Shown here one piece after another: positions 28,062 through 40,594 of a stretch of 64,000 nucleotides of DNA. The translations under genes were made by a program, and so were the position numbers. The notes below the pieces were generated by a model. It saw nothing but the letters and a program-made list of their open reading frames with translations, was not told the DNA's origin and did no database searches. The DNA lies in contig JH720298.1 in assembly GCA_000231825.2 (NCBI GenBank), positions 1,079,974-1,143,973 on the forward strand, written 5' to 3'. Position 1 is the stretch's first letter. Each line of letters begins with the position of its first letter. Origin of the DNA: Tetrahymena elliotti 4EA. Taxonomy: Eukaryota; Ciliophora; Oligohymenophorea; Hymenostomatida; Tetrahymenidae.

Positions 28062-29801
28062 GATTGCTTTACTATCTATTTATTTTTTAATGTTAATTTA
28101 TTGAACCTTTTGGTAATCTATTTAAACTTAATTATTAGTTAAATTCTTTGTTTCTTTTTTATTCTTTTCTTTTTTTATGATAAGAAATATTTAAATATAA
28201 TAATCTTTCTGAGTAATACCAATTGCTATTATCCCTTTTCACTTAATCTTTTTTAAGCTTCTCATCAAAAAACTAACAAAAAAACAAGTACAAACAAACA
28301 AAAGAATATTTTCATTTACCCGCAACTCCTATTTATCAATCAATCATAAATGCATATACAGCACTTATCTTCTTTTGACTGACCAATTAAAAAAAATGAA
28401 TAAAAGATTGATTAAATGAATAGAAATATATACAGGCACTTTTTGTAGAAAAGATGTTTGCTCTATATTAATTTTCTTTCTATTTTATCTTTACTAATGA
28501 AATTTTTGTTTAAATTCTAATTATCTTTCCATAAAATATAATTACCATATAATAAACTAAGAAAAATTAATAAATATCAGATTGCTGGCTGATATCGGAG
28601 AAGATAAGATCTTAAAAATTCTAAAAAATACTTAGAAAACTTAATTTAAAATTGTTTATCCTTTTAACTAAATAGGATTAAAGTTATTTGTTTAAAAAAA
28701 TAATAGATCATGAAATACCTTCTAATAGCTAATAAAATAAGCACATCCTGCTTTGAATTTAATTTTATTTATCAATATTCTAAACAATTATTTCTTGTTT
28801 TTATTTTACATTTTTCGCACTATTATGCTAAATAATTTTAAAGTCAATTTTATTAAAAAATTTGAACAAAATAAATTAAATGAAATAGATATGATTTTAT
28901 TTATTAATATTACCTAAAATAAATATTGCTTTCTAAATTTTATTTTTTCATGTTTTAAGAAAATCCCTTTATCTAATAGATTCATGCTTAATTATGATAA
29001 CTTATCTAGCAATATATCAATCAAATACAAAAAAACCAATAAAAAAATCTAAAATAGATCATGATTTAAGTTTCAACATAGATTATTAAAATTATTTCTT
29101 TATTAATTTTAAGGCTTTTGATAAAATAATATTTTGAAAAGATTAAAATGATAGTAAAAATTTGAGCTATTTATTCAATAGTAGAAGTTTAAATAAAACA
29201 AATACCTTAAAAAATTATTTCAATATTTCCATCAGATATCACAGTTATCAGATGGTATCAAATATTTTATTTTGAAGTTTTTAGAATATAAAAACAAATT
29301 AGAAAGAAAATTTATAAACAAATGTTTTAATTTTATTTTTCTTTTTAGTTGATTTTTCTTGTCAATAATTTAATAAAATAATAATAGTAATACATTTGGA
29401 ATAGAATTAGAAATTAAATGTAATCGAGTTTTATAAGTATATTATTTTTATGACATATATTTAATAATATTTGCTAGTAAATAAGAATGCTTCAAAAAAA
29501 ATAAATAATATATTGATTTGTAAGAGTTTGAAAGAAAAATTAGGTGTTTTTATCATCTCTAAGAGTAAGGCAAGCTATTTTCTTAGAGTTATAAAAAGGA
29601 TATATTAGCTTATAAAAAGCTTCTTCTAGTTATAATTTAAAAAGCTATAGGAATAAACAAGCAAATAATAAGCATATTAACTTAGTATTCTTTATCTCCA
29701 TATGTTAAATTAAGAAGCAAATGTAATTGCATTTTTATTTTAGCTTAGAATAATATTTACATTTTATATTGATTCTTTGTAAATGATTTGCTTTAAAAAA
29801 G
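28062..29801. other. AT-rich intergenic between divergent genes
   Basis: 1.7 kb separating the ATG3 start (minus) from the RasGAP-VPS9 start (plus), so it must hold both promoters. No coding stretch is convincing. A small hairpin (ctctaaga ... tcttagag, about 29558-29588) and several short AT repeats are the only local structures. Confidence 0.55.
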
Positions 29802-32800
29802 ATGGATTTATAAATTTTTATTGATTAGATTCAAGAAAATAGGGGAAAAGGATTAACTAAAACTCAAAGTGCAAAGAATTTGGAGAACCCTTAAAGAAAG
29901 CTTTCAAATTTAAGCAATGTTAGCTAAAATTTAAGTGAAATATAATTTGAAATAGGTCCAACAAGTGATAATTTTGTGATGATATTTGACGAATTAGAAG
30001 CAAATCAACAAGAGCTAAAAAAAGAGAAATAGAATTTAAAAAATATTTTATCAGATGATTAGAAAACCTAATAAAATAACAAAATTATTAAATAAGCAGT
30101 TGAAAAGAGAAAAAATGAAGAAATCAATTGTTCTAAATGGTAGAAACTTTAGAACCTTTTAAAGTAAGAGTAAATATTGCTAGATAATGGTAAATTTTTC
30201 ACTTTTGTTAAGATATTTAAAAAATAAAATGAGACATTAGCAAATAGTTCATAATATTTTCAATTAATTTAACAAACAGCTAAAATTTGAAACATAAAAT
30301 AAATTTATAAATCAAACCAATCAATCTACTTTACTGTGACAAATTCTACAAAAGAAAATCAATCAGTCAATTTCAATTATAAAAGATATTTTCAAAGCTA
30401 ACAAGAATGAACATAAATGAATAATTAATCAAAAATGAAGTAAAGTCCTTAAATATTTATAAATTTATTGGAATATTTTGCATAAAAGAAATTATTGTAC
30501 ATAACGATGCTTCTTAAACAATCATCAAAATTATTGATTTTATTTCATTAAAGGATATTGTCAATAAAAAATAACAAGAAAAGCATTTACAAGTTCATAG
30601 TTATTCTTAATTTATAATTTCAAAAATGGCTGTTTGTTATTAGTTTGTATTGAATACTTCAAAAAATTAAAACAAAATGAAATGATTTTAAATTAAAAAA
30701 TTTAATAATTATTTAATAAAAAGAAAAGGAAATATTTGAAAGGAAACTTAGGAAAATTAGAGACTTAGAGTAAAAGTACTATGAAAGATTTTTGTGCATG
30801 CAAAATACAACATCAAATAGTTAGAAACATTTTGTTCCACCATCAGAGCATTCAAAACTTTTTTTTCATAACCAAAGCACTTTTAATTCTTTCATTAAGG
30901 AATTAAGAGTTAAGCCAAAGATTCTTTTAACTCTTATAGAAAAAAATAAATTGAGCATTTCATCAACTATTAGAAGCTTACCCTAGACCCTTTCCCAATC
31001 TTTCTTTTAGTCTCACTTCAAAAAGGGTATTTCTAGTGACATATTGATCTTTATTAACAAAAATATAGAAATGGAAATTAATCTTTCTAATGACAGATAA
31101 AATATGTTACGAACAGACACTTTGCCTAAAAAAATTATTAAAGAATTCTTTAATCAGCCAAAATACACAAAAAACCTTGAAAAAATATTTAAAGATACCT
31201 TGTATGAGATTTCTAAATTGACAGAAGATCTTAGATTAGAAAACGAAATGTATTAATAAATAAATTATTTACTTCAAATCTTTCTATTTTACACATCTTA
31301 ATATCACATTTTCTCAAATTTCGAAACATTATTTTATTTTCAAAAAATCAATAAAAAGTTTTTACAAAAAAATTTGACTGAAATTTGAGTAGATTTGGTT
31401 TATCTTATCTGTACAAAAGCTAGCTAATAATTATTTATTTATTTTTTTGAAAAAAAGTATTGAAAATGAGTCAATAAGGAGAATAAGCTTAAGAAAATAA
31501 TCTGATTTTTCTACAGTGATGAGAAAAAAGAGTGATTTTAGGCCAACAAAACCTAGCAGAAAGAAACTTACAGTGCTTAACTCAGGGAATGAGCACGTAG
31601 AGAGCTAAAATATTAACAGAGCTGAAAGATATTAGGAAATATTGAAAAGTTTTGATAAATCTAGGATGTTTAGATCAAATACTATTTCTGATCAAATTTA
31701 TAATATACTTAAAATAGAGTAGTAACAAAGTAAATTTTTCTATTATGACAAAATTTTTATAGTGTACTTCAAAAATAAATAGATTTAAGAAAACCGTTGA
31801 ATGTTAAAAGAACTAAATCAGATCCTGATTTTGAAAAAGAAAGTTAATAGATTTTAACTGAAACATAAAATAATTAAAAATAGCCAAGTATTTTTACTAT
31901 ATCAACTTAATTAAGCTTTCCTGCTTAAAAAAAGACTGTTTAGTTGAATGAAACAGAAATTCAATTTTCAGCATAATTAAAAGATGAGTAAATGTAATGG
32001 TAGAGATTAGACAGAAGTGATAGCATGGTTATTTAAGATAGATAGCAGTGGTTATAAGATGTAATTAATTTATAAGAATGGGAAATGTCAGAAGGATCTG
32101 TTAAGTCTGATAATACTTAAAGAAAATCACAAAAACATGTCCATTAAACTGTTCTCTTTTCCTCAGGCTCTTAAGAATCTATATAATCTGCCCCATAATA
32201 ATTAGAAGGATCTTAAGCTTAATAGCCAACTTAAAGGTAAAATAGAGGATTAACAATAGACAATAAAAATAAGCAAATTTTAGACAGAGAAAAAGAAAAG
32301 GTAAATCTTTATTTATATATCAATCTTTCTTCAAAACCCTTATTTCTAATTCTAGAAAAATTTAACATTTTTTTACAAGATAATTATTTATTTTTTAGCC
32401 ATTCTAATTTCTGTTTATGAAGAATCTTTTAAAATTAAGAAGCATTAATATCAACTAAATTAAAAATAATTAAATAAAAATAAATTTGTTTTAAGAGATT
32501 TGAATAAATTAGATTTGTGTAATTATTAACTAATTATTCAGTAAAAAATAAAGGAAAAAGGGAATTAGTAAATTAATGAAATAACATAATTTCTAAATAA
32601 ATATTTTAGTAATAATGGCTAAAAGCACAAAAAATTAAATTAACGATGACATTCAGTTTTTGATTAAAAATTTTTTACAGGGAATAAATAACTTGTAAAA
32701 GATAAAGTCTATTAGATTCATTTAATTGCTTCTATTAAAATAATTTATAAAAATATTATTTGAAAAAAAAGAAAAACATGAGTTAAAAAAAGAAAATTAG

Positions 32801-35703
32801 AAATCTTTTATTTTAAAGGTTCATTAAAATTTTCACATTAAATTATTTTTTTTCAAAAATAAAATAAATTTAATGTGCCTTTATTTTTATTTTAATAAAA
32901 TATTAGATAATTCAGAAGAAAGTGAAGAAAGTAAATAAGATAATTCAAAATATGCTTGAACAACTATTTATGAACATTGAAATTATTCCTAATGATATTA
33001 GAATTATTTGTGCTTTGATAAAGTATCATGCTTAGAAAAAGTATCCTGATTTAACTAATGCTCAACTTTATTACTCACTGAGCTATTTTTTCATAGATGA
33101 TTGGGTACTTCATATTTTTATGAAGAGTTTTAACAAATACTAGGATATGGATCAGTCTAAATAGGAAATTCTTTAAAAAAATATGCTTTACATATAATCG
33201 ATTATTAAAAATGTAAACAATTTTATTAAAGTTTAATCAATTTAAATAATGTTTAATAAACTAGATCATGAAAAAGCAGGTTTTTAAATAGGAAGGACTA
33301 ATTTCCAGATTTAATTCATTGATATTTTAACTAGGAGATTATGTAACTAATTATTACGATCAATTAATGAACATAGATATGTCTAAAATTTTAAACTAAA
33401 TCATCATTCCATCAGAACAGAAGAATTTATAATTTTAATTGTAATTATTCATTATTTTAATTTAATGTTTTATGAATCCTTCAAAAAATAAATAGAGATT
33501 TCTGTTCAGTCTTTATGAGCTTAGAGAATATTTAAAAGATGGCCTAGCTTATTGTCTCAAATGATAAAGATTTCATTTAAATGAAAGAGTATAAGGTTGT
33601 AGATTATGCTAAATCTATTAATAATCAAGCTGAAAAAATTTTTAATGATAGATCTGATTTGATTTATGGATAATAACTGAAAAAAGATTAAATTTATACT
33701 ATTTTTTAGTTTTATCATACTGGTGCATAGGAATTCTTTGAATAATATTTTGATATTCCAACTTTAAAGCTTCCTTATCAACGTTTTAGCCAGGAATATG
33801 AATTTTAAGACTCATAAAAATACTTTGATAAATTTAAAAACCTTCTTAGAAGTATTCTTGTTAGTGTAGAAAAGCTTGAAGTAATATCTCAATTTTCAGG
33901 GTTCAATGATTTAGATACGATTTCTATCCTTAAAATCTTAGAAGATGTACTAATTTATTTTTATTTAAAAGATTTCATTTTCAAAAAATATTTAAACATG
34001 TAAATCTCATCTGATAAATTTTATTTATTTATAGTAAGTTTGTGAGAGATATAATTCAGAAATAGTAAATGTTCCTCTTGTCGCCTCATACCTAAATACT
34101 ATGATTTAAAATTATTTAAACCCTAAATATGTATAAAATAATTTATCATTAATATGGAAATATATGAGTTCTGAATACAAAGCTAGAATTTCTTAACTTG
34201 AGAGAATCTCTTTCCTAGAAAAAACAAATAATGCTCGCTTAATAAAAAATTTATAAACAAATATTAGCTCAATAGAAGACCTTATAAGAAAGTAAGAAAA
34301 AAATAAAAGAAAAATTTAAATAAAAGAGTTTTTTGATTCATTTTAACTAAATGTTTGCATTTCATCTCCTTAGTCACGATTCAAGCTAAGCAACACATCA
34401 AAAAAACTATACTCAGAGTTTGATCACTCTAAAATCTGGGTTGAAGATTTATCCTGCTGCATTCATAAAACTGCTAATCTTGAATTTGTCAAAGACTTAA
34501 CAGGTAAATAGTTTCATTTAAGCAAATTAAATAATTTTAAATTAATAAAATATGCATTGTAACTATTTCAATTATTTCTCTTATCAAATATTTTTTAAAA
34601 TTTATGTTTAAAATAATTTTTTTGATAAAATCATAAAAGATTTAATTATATAAACATAAGTGAAATACATTTTTTTATTATTTAAAATTTGAAACAAATA
34701 GGTGAAATATCTCCAAGCAAAAAAGAATAAATTTAAGAGCATCATTGTGAAAATTTAGTCCAGTTTATTGAAGTAACAATTTTAAAAAAGCAAGAAGATA
34801 ATTTAATAATTTTTATAGCAATTTAGTAAACTACCTGAACTTAATATATTACTTCATGAAGGGAGAGATAATTGGGGTATTAATGAAGCCTATTCAATTA
34901 TTTTAGATAAACTCGAAGAAGGAGTAAAAGAGTATCCTTAGTTCTAATAATTAAATGAAGAGCAACAAAATGAGATAACAGAAAGTCTTTTTAAATCTAT
35001 TAATAAAATATTTCATAGAAATTTATTTCCCAAGAGACAAACCTATAAAGATGCAGCATTTTATATATTATTAAAATCATTAGATTTTTTAACACCTGAA
35101 AATCTAGAAATAACAAACAACACTCATTCAGAATGGATTTGGAAGATTTGCTCTCAAAGTAAATAAATAAATTGTTCTTTTAATTAATTCATTTTAAATT
35201 ATAAAAATTTATTTAGTTTTAGTTTCAATGGATCAGAAAAAGTCGCCTGATTAGAAATTGAAATGTCTTTCTGAATGCACAAAAGTAATAGCAGAAGTAT
35301 TAAAGCTTTCTTCTCTGAAAGATGAGGCAGCATCTGCTGATCTCACTCTTCCTAATCTTATATATGTTTTAATAAAATCAAAGCCTAAAAGACTTTGTTC
35401 CAATATAAAGTAATTTATTTGGTTTTAGAATTTATTTAATTTTTAACTTTTTATTCTAGTTTTATAACAGCTTTCCAATGTAAGAATAAAATGTTATCAG
35501 AAGCAGGTTATTGCTTTATTTAAATATAAAGTGCTATTAAATTTATTGAAGATCTTGACCCAGCTGAACTCAAGGAAATTTCAAATTAAGAGTTTTACTT
35601 GTACCTTAAGCTTTTTAAAAATAAACAATAATTAATTTTTTTTAATAATTAAAAAAAAGAAATCTTAGAAATGAAGAAGTTAAAATAGGCATAGCTTACA
35701 TGA
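29802..35703 (+). CDS. RasGAP-like and VPS9 domain protein (GAPVD1-like)
   Basis: Predicted exons 29802-30163, 30280-30646, 30729-31249, 31458-31729, 31783-32300, 32907-33440, 33539-33946, 34035-34503, 34702-34772, 34819-35158, 35223-35409 and 35460-35703: 1,430 aa. The C-terminal VPS9 domain (about residues 1270-1400) is clear: DLTLPNLIYVLIKSKP, then LCSN..FITAF, then SEAGYCF and SAIKFIEDL. VPS9 domains activate Rab5-type GTPases on endosomes. A RasGAP-like domain is likely upstream: IIPNDIRIICALIKYHA and a YYSLSYFFIDDW helix, then NMLYIQSIIKNVNNFIKV (about 690-800), with an earlier half around 120-415. A Ser/Gln-rich insert with RRISLRKQSDF (about 415-680) would interrupt it. The arginine finger was not identified, so GAP activity is unproven. 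RasGAP at the N side and VPS9 at the C side is the layout of animal GAPVD1/Gapex-5. The start ATG and the 33441-33538 intron are the weakest points; a missed upstream exon is possible. Confidence 0.75.
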
Positions 35704-36430
35704 AAAAAAGAAAAAGAAATGGACACTAATTCGATACAGAAAAATACTACCAAACTTAATGCTAAATTTTAGAACAATTAAAAGAGCCTGAATAAAAAAA
35801 TGAAAATGAAATTATTGATATCAAATGAATGTTTTTCAATACAAATAAACTTGTTTAAAAAATCGAATTTCTAATTCCTTCTTATCATTCGAATTTAGTT
35901 TAAAACTATTAGAATAAAACAATGGAAATTAAATTAATGATATCAAATAAATCTTTTTATATACAAATTTCTTGTTTAAAAATCAGATTTCTCATTATTT
36001 CTTTATTTTGCATCATTCGAATTTCATTCAAAACTTTTCTTAAATGAATGTTTTGATATTCAAATCATCAACTGAAAAAAAAATCTTATTTTAATTATTT
36101 TTCTATTTGATTTCTTTACAAATTAATTAAAAAGCATTATCTAAAACTATTCAAGTTTACAATATTTGTATGCTATTTGATACTAAATAAAAATCTACTA
36201 AAAGCTAAAATAAATAAATAAAAAACTATTGACTAAATATACTTATAAAACTAAAATTTGTATTTTTGGAATGTTTGAATGAAGAAAAGAGCTCATTCAT
36301 CTTCAATTATGATCTAGGAGAAAGTGATTGATTATATTTTGGGTGAAAAACTTGATAAGAAACTATAATAGAAGTAATGTGAAATATCTGTTTTCAATTT
36401 TGATATTTTTTAATTTAAATGATTATAGTT
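35704..36430. other. Intergenic between convergent genes, with direct repeat
   Basis: About 730 bases where the RasGAP-VPS9 gene (plus) and a tetraspanin-like gene (minus) converge. It contains an imperfect direct repeat, listed separately. No gene or RNA was recognised. Confidence 0.55.
35798..36034. repeat. Imperfect tandem direct repeat, unit about 110 bp
   Basis: Two units, about 35798-35907 and 35917-36034, share the order of several blocks: gatatcaaatgaatgttttt / gatatcaaataaatcttttt, then cttgtttaaaaa, then a gatttct-like block, then catcattcgaattt / tatcattcgaattt, then aaaac. It lies just after the stop of the RasGAP-VPS9 gene and has no coding pattern. It is probably an old local duplication. 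Confidence 0.65.
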
Positions 36431-37483
36431 TCAATGAATAATCGATATGCTTTGATTATTATTATTTTTAGTATTGCAGATATTAATGCTAATATTATCA
36501 ACATTTATTTTATTAGGAGTTTTTAATTCCATTTCATGAGCATTTTAAACTTCATTTGCCTTTTGAATGTTTTTGGAGGTATTTTAATTTGGGATTTCAT
36601 GAGTGTTTTAATTATTTTAATTATTGTAATATTTTCCATTGTTTGCTTTTTTCTAGCTTAACATAATTTTAATACAAAAGTAAGTAACTGTTAACAAATA
36701 TGCTGATAACATAGTTCTTGCTATTATATCTACCAATATTTATCCTTATATATAATCTATTAATTCTTCTTTGCAGTCTCTCCCGAGATTAGGTGTTCCA
36801 TCATTAATATTTCTAAAGACATAATAACTATTTGTTTTGCAGAAACCGCTACAACTAAATGATTCCTCTGAATGTTTCAGAAGACGAACATAATTATTTA
36901 TATGACTCTCATCTGAACTAATAGGGAAATTAATTTCTATTTGATCTATATAATTGTAGCATTCATCTAATTTATTAGCACCATGCAAGGATATTGCAAA
37001 TTGACTATATACTTATGTTTAAAAATTAGATTTATTGGCATTGCAGGGACATAGAGGACTGCATAAGAGTTTTTTAGAAGATTCATAAGTAATTTTTATT
37101 TCTATCATTAGGTCATCACTATTACATTCACTATCATCCTCATATAATATCAATTGAGAGTTTAGGAGAAGAGACAAGATTAATGAAAACCCAACTAAAA
37201 GAGTTAATACAATTATACCAACATTATATACAGTCATAGCAAAATTCTTCAATTTTTTCTATGCATAAACCCCAAGCAAACCCAGAAGTACTAAAAAACT
37301 TCCAGCTATAATAAGAAGAATATATAGTAATCCACAATCTTCATAAATATCTCCAAAGCCTTTTAATTTAGAATTAGCATTTAAAAGAAAGGCACCAATA
37401 ATAACAGTTAATGACCCTAATAATAAGTTGGAGTAACAAAATTTTTCTGAAATATGGAGATAATTTTGAAAGTTTTTTGTCAT
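36431..37483 (-). CDS. Tetraspanin-like four-pass membrane protein, copy 1
   Basis: One uninterrupted minus-strand ORF of 350 aa when TAA and TAG are Gln; the standard code breaks it into three pieces. Four membrane segments are visible: YSNLLLGSLTVIIGAFLL (about 17-35), LLYILLIIAGSFLVLLGLLG (about 53-73), a third around VYNVGIIVLTLLVGFSLI (about 85-110), and ILVDIIARTMLSAYLLTV (about 250-275). Between the third and fourth lies a Cys-rich large loop with LLCSPLCPCNA, DECYNY, CSGFCKTNSYYVF and GRDCKE. Spacing of the segments and a long second loop fit tetraspanins, although the canonical CCG motif is not present. The last 75 residues are Asn/Gln-rich and cytosolic. A paralogue lies 1.8 kb upstream in transcription order. 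Tetraspanins organise membrane microdomains; the specific partner here is unknown. Confidence 0.75.
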
Positions 37484-37547
37484 TAAATCTTTGCTTTTAG
37501 TAAAATATTTTATGTCTTTAAGCTCCGTTTTTGCTCTTTTTATAATG

Positions 37548-37934
37548 TTCTTTTCAATTTTTGAATAATTTAAAGTTGTAAATTATTTCTAAGATAACTT
37601 TTACTTCATTTAAAGTAAATTTTTGCACAATAATTAATATAGATAAATTAATTCAAATTACTGTAAAACTTTACAATAAATTAATTTTGATCTTGATTAA
37701 TAAATAAGATAGAATGTACTAACTTTTTACTATTAACATTCAAATTTTATTTTTAGAGAAATACTTTTTTGTCTATTTACCTTTTTTTTGTTTTTTAGAG
37801 GGTTCTGTTCAATTTTTTGATGATTTGAAGTAAATTTAAGCAGTAAACTATTTCTCAGATAACTTTTTCTTTCATTTTAGAAAATTTTTGATAATTAGTA
37901 TAGATAAATTAATTCAAATTACTGTAAAAGTTTA
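37548..37934. repeat. Direct repeat, unit about 130 bp, two copies
   Basis: Units about 37548-37674 and 37803-37934 align along their length. Shared blocks are gttc(t)tttcaatttttga, then a taaattatttct / taaactatttct block, then agataacttttactt / agataactttttctt. The end is a perfect 31-bp identity at 37638-37668 and 37899-37929 that begins tatagataaattaattcaaa. The repeat lies directly upstream of the start of the minus-strand tetraspanin-like gene, so it may overlap its promoter. The neighbouring paralogue does not have it. Confidence 0.75.
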
Positions 37935-38869
37935 CTCTACAAATTTTAAATGTGATCCTCATTATTTCATAAAATTAAGGTTTCTGTTCAAATATAATCT
38001 ATCAATTACTTTCAATTATAAAAATCGATCTCGTAAATTATCAAACAAATGAATTGTTTACTAATCTTTCTTCTCTATTTTAAAATTAATGAAATCATAA
38101 ATGAAAAATTTCACCATTAAATTAAAAACAAAAAGTATATTTTTTATTTCGAGTTTATTGAAATTGCTTCTATTTCTACTAAAAAGTTTCAATATATTTT
38201 AATTGAAAATATATGTAAATTTCTAATTAAAATCAATATTTTCAATAAACTTTTCTCACTTTCATTAAAATGTTTCAATCAGTCTAATTTTCTAATTTCT
38301 TTTCATTTAAAAACCCTGTTTTAATTATGAATTTATTTCATTTTAAATTTGCATCATTCTTGTAGTTTTAAAAACAGATATTATTTGTGTTGTCTCTCTT
38401 ATCTTTAATTTATTTATAATTGATTTTTTTAGTGTAGTTTCAAGAATTTATATGATAAATAAAATAGAAAAAAAAGATGACTAAATAATTAATAGGTAAA
38501 AGTAAATTTATTTTTATTTAAAATGAAATCAAGATTTATCAATATCATTCATTTAATAACAATCAAGATCTGGTGAACCCTTTCATTTAAAAATAGTTGG
38601 TATTTTATCCATTTATATTAATTAATCTAGAATTATTTTGCATCACCATATTTAGAAGAAAATTTTTTTTGGATCGATGAAAGCTTGAATGAAAAATAAT
38701 ATATAGAACCTAAAATATAATAAGCTAAATATTAACAAAGAAAAATAATAAAAACTAACTTGTTTGAATAATAGTTCTATTAAATTAATGTTTATCTTTA
38801 TTGAGTGAATTTCCCAAAATTTAGTATCTTTTATCTAAATAAACATTATTTCATTTATTAGGTTACTCT

Positions 38870-39004
38870 ATTTACTATAAAACCTCATTCCCTCATCCCT
38901 CGTTTTAGGTAAACGAGTGAATTAATGAACGAATGTGATTTTTAAAAATATGGCTAACCCTCACTGATTCATTCACACACCAAAAGTGAGGTTTTAAGGT
39001 AAAT
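38870..39004. mobile_element. Foldback (MITE-like) element, copy 1
   Basis: A 135-bp element with terminal inverted repeats: ATTTACTATAAAACCTCA at 38870-38887 matches the reverse complement of the right end (38987-39004, ATTTACCTTAAAACCTCA) at all but two positions. Inside are a perfect hairpin ctcgttt-taggt-aaacgag (38909-38928 region) and a second pairing between gtgaattaatgaac and gattcattcac. The block CCCTCACTGATTCATTCACA (from 38958) recurs at the same offset in a second element at 63330. No coding capacity. Target-site duplication is not clear. Confidence 0.7.
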
Positions 39005-39319
39005 GTAAAGACAGCATAAAATATTTCTAGAGTATTCATTCATAATTTGAATAATCTAATATTTTCTAATGAATTAATTTAGAATTTTAGGAGTTTTTTT
39101 ATCTAATAATAAATAAATTTAAAATTAATTTACAACAGGGCGTTAAAGAAGAATTACTTGAATCAATTGTAATTTTAATATAAAAAATAAATAATAGATC
39201 TTAGAATGTAAAGTATTGATAATTAGTAAAGAGATAAGATGTAAAAACAATCAATAAACAAACTTAATTTTTTAATAGTTAAAAGTGATATAGATATATA
39301 TTATTCAATGATGTCTCAA

Positions 39320-40594
39320 TCAGTATTTGGCGTATTTTGCATTTTCTAGTGAAGGATTAGGAGGTATATTGTCCATTTATGGTTAATTAGCTTATTATGA
39401 ATAGATTTGAGGGTATTTTTAATGTGGTTGATTAGAATGTTAAATATCTTAATTTAATTGAATTTCTTGAATATTTTGGGTTTCTGGAATAGCAGGAACA
39501 TAGTTTATATTTTTTTAATTTTGATATTATGGTTGATAAATGTTAGGATATAAACCATTTATACAGGATACACTGTTGTTGATTTTAGTAGGCTAACTTG
39601 CCTGATAAATATTATTATTAAAATTGTTATCATATATATTTTATGGGTGAATTTGATTATTATTTTGATAAATATTTTCATTTTGATTTGGGATTTAGAC
39701 TATCTCTTATTATTGTTATTGTGATTTTTAATTATAATATGAGCCATCAATTCTTTTTTCTTTGCTGAACATAACTCTGATTGAAAAATAAGTAACCAAA
39801 AGCATATAGGCTGTTATTATGGATGTTATTATTATAGCAATAACGATGTTTTTAGAAATAAAATCTAATAATTTTTATTTACAATCTCTACCAGGAACAG
39901 GAGTTCCATCATTCATATTTCTAAACACGTAATAAGTGTTTGTTGAGCAGAAACCACTACAATCAAAAGACTATTCAGCTAATCGAAGAAGATGAACAAG
40001 ATTTTCCAAGTAATCATCATAATCATTGTAATCAAAGTAAAACTTAACATCAATTTCATCTTCATAATCATCGCATTCATCTACCCTCCTCGCTCCCTTT
40101 CTTGAAATATAAAAGGTACTATACAAGCTAGGAGAAAATAAAGACTGTTCTGCTTTACAAGGACATTTAGGAGTGCATAAAAGCTTTTTACCTTCAATAT
40201 AAGTAGTCTTTAAGTCTTTCATTAGGTCTTCTTTATTGCATTGAGTGTCATCTTAGAATTTAGTAATCAATACTTTTGTACTTATCATGACTATTAATGA
40301 AACTAAAGTTACAAGCATTAAGAAATAAACACCAAAATGATAAACTGAGAATGCACAATTTTTCTTTTTTTTCTAAGCATAAATTCCTAAAATACCTAAG
40401 CATATAAAATAAGCACCTACAAAAATAAGTAATGCGTAAGATATTGTTTAAATATTTTAGTTTTTTCCTAAATCGCTAAAGTCATAATTAATTGCAATTA
40501 GAATTGAACCAGTTATATTTACTATCATGCCTACAACCATGTTTGTATAGCAGAATATCTCAGCAAAATAAAGATTCTTTTAATAGCTGAACAT
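39320..40594 (-). CDS. Tetraspanin-like four-pass membrane protein, copy 2
   Basis: One minus-strand ORF of 424 aa in the ciliate code. It parallels the copy at 36431: four membrane segments (NMVVGMIVNITGSILIAI about 19-37; SYALLIFVGAYFICLGILGI about 53-73; VYHFGVYFLMLVTLVSLIVM about 84-103; IVIAIIITSIITAYMLLVTY about 236-256). The large loop has the same Cys pattern, with LLCTPKCPCKA, DECDDY, CSGFCSTNTYYVF, RNMNDGTPVPGRDCK. The cytosolic tail is longer (about 160 residues) and very rich in Gln, Asn, Pro and Tyr. The conserved CSGFC.TN.YYVFRN.NDGTP block shows common origin of the pair. Start is the ATG just before the first hydrophobic segment. Canonical CCG of animal tetraspanins is absent, so the call is tetraspanin-like. 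Confidence 0.75.

Larger units (their letters stand above)
37484..39319. other. Spacer between tetraspanin-like paralogues
   Basis: 1.8 kb upstream of copy 1 (minus strand) and downstream of copy 2. It holds a 125-130 bp direct repeat (37548-37934) and a foldback element (38870-39004), both listed separately. No gene was seen in the rest. Confidence 0.6.

Noticed and set aside
29555..29590. Hairpin ctctaaga/tcttagag as a structured RNA gene
   Set aside because: Only an 8-bp stem with no conserved RNA family features.
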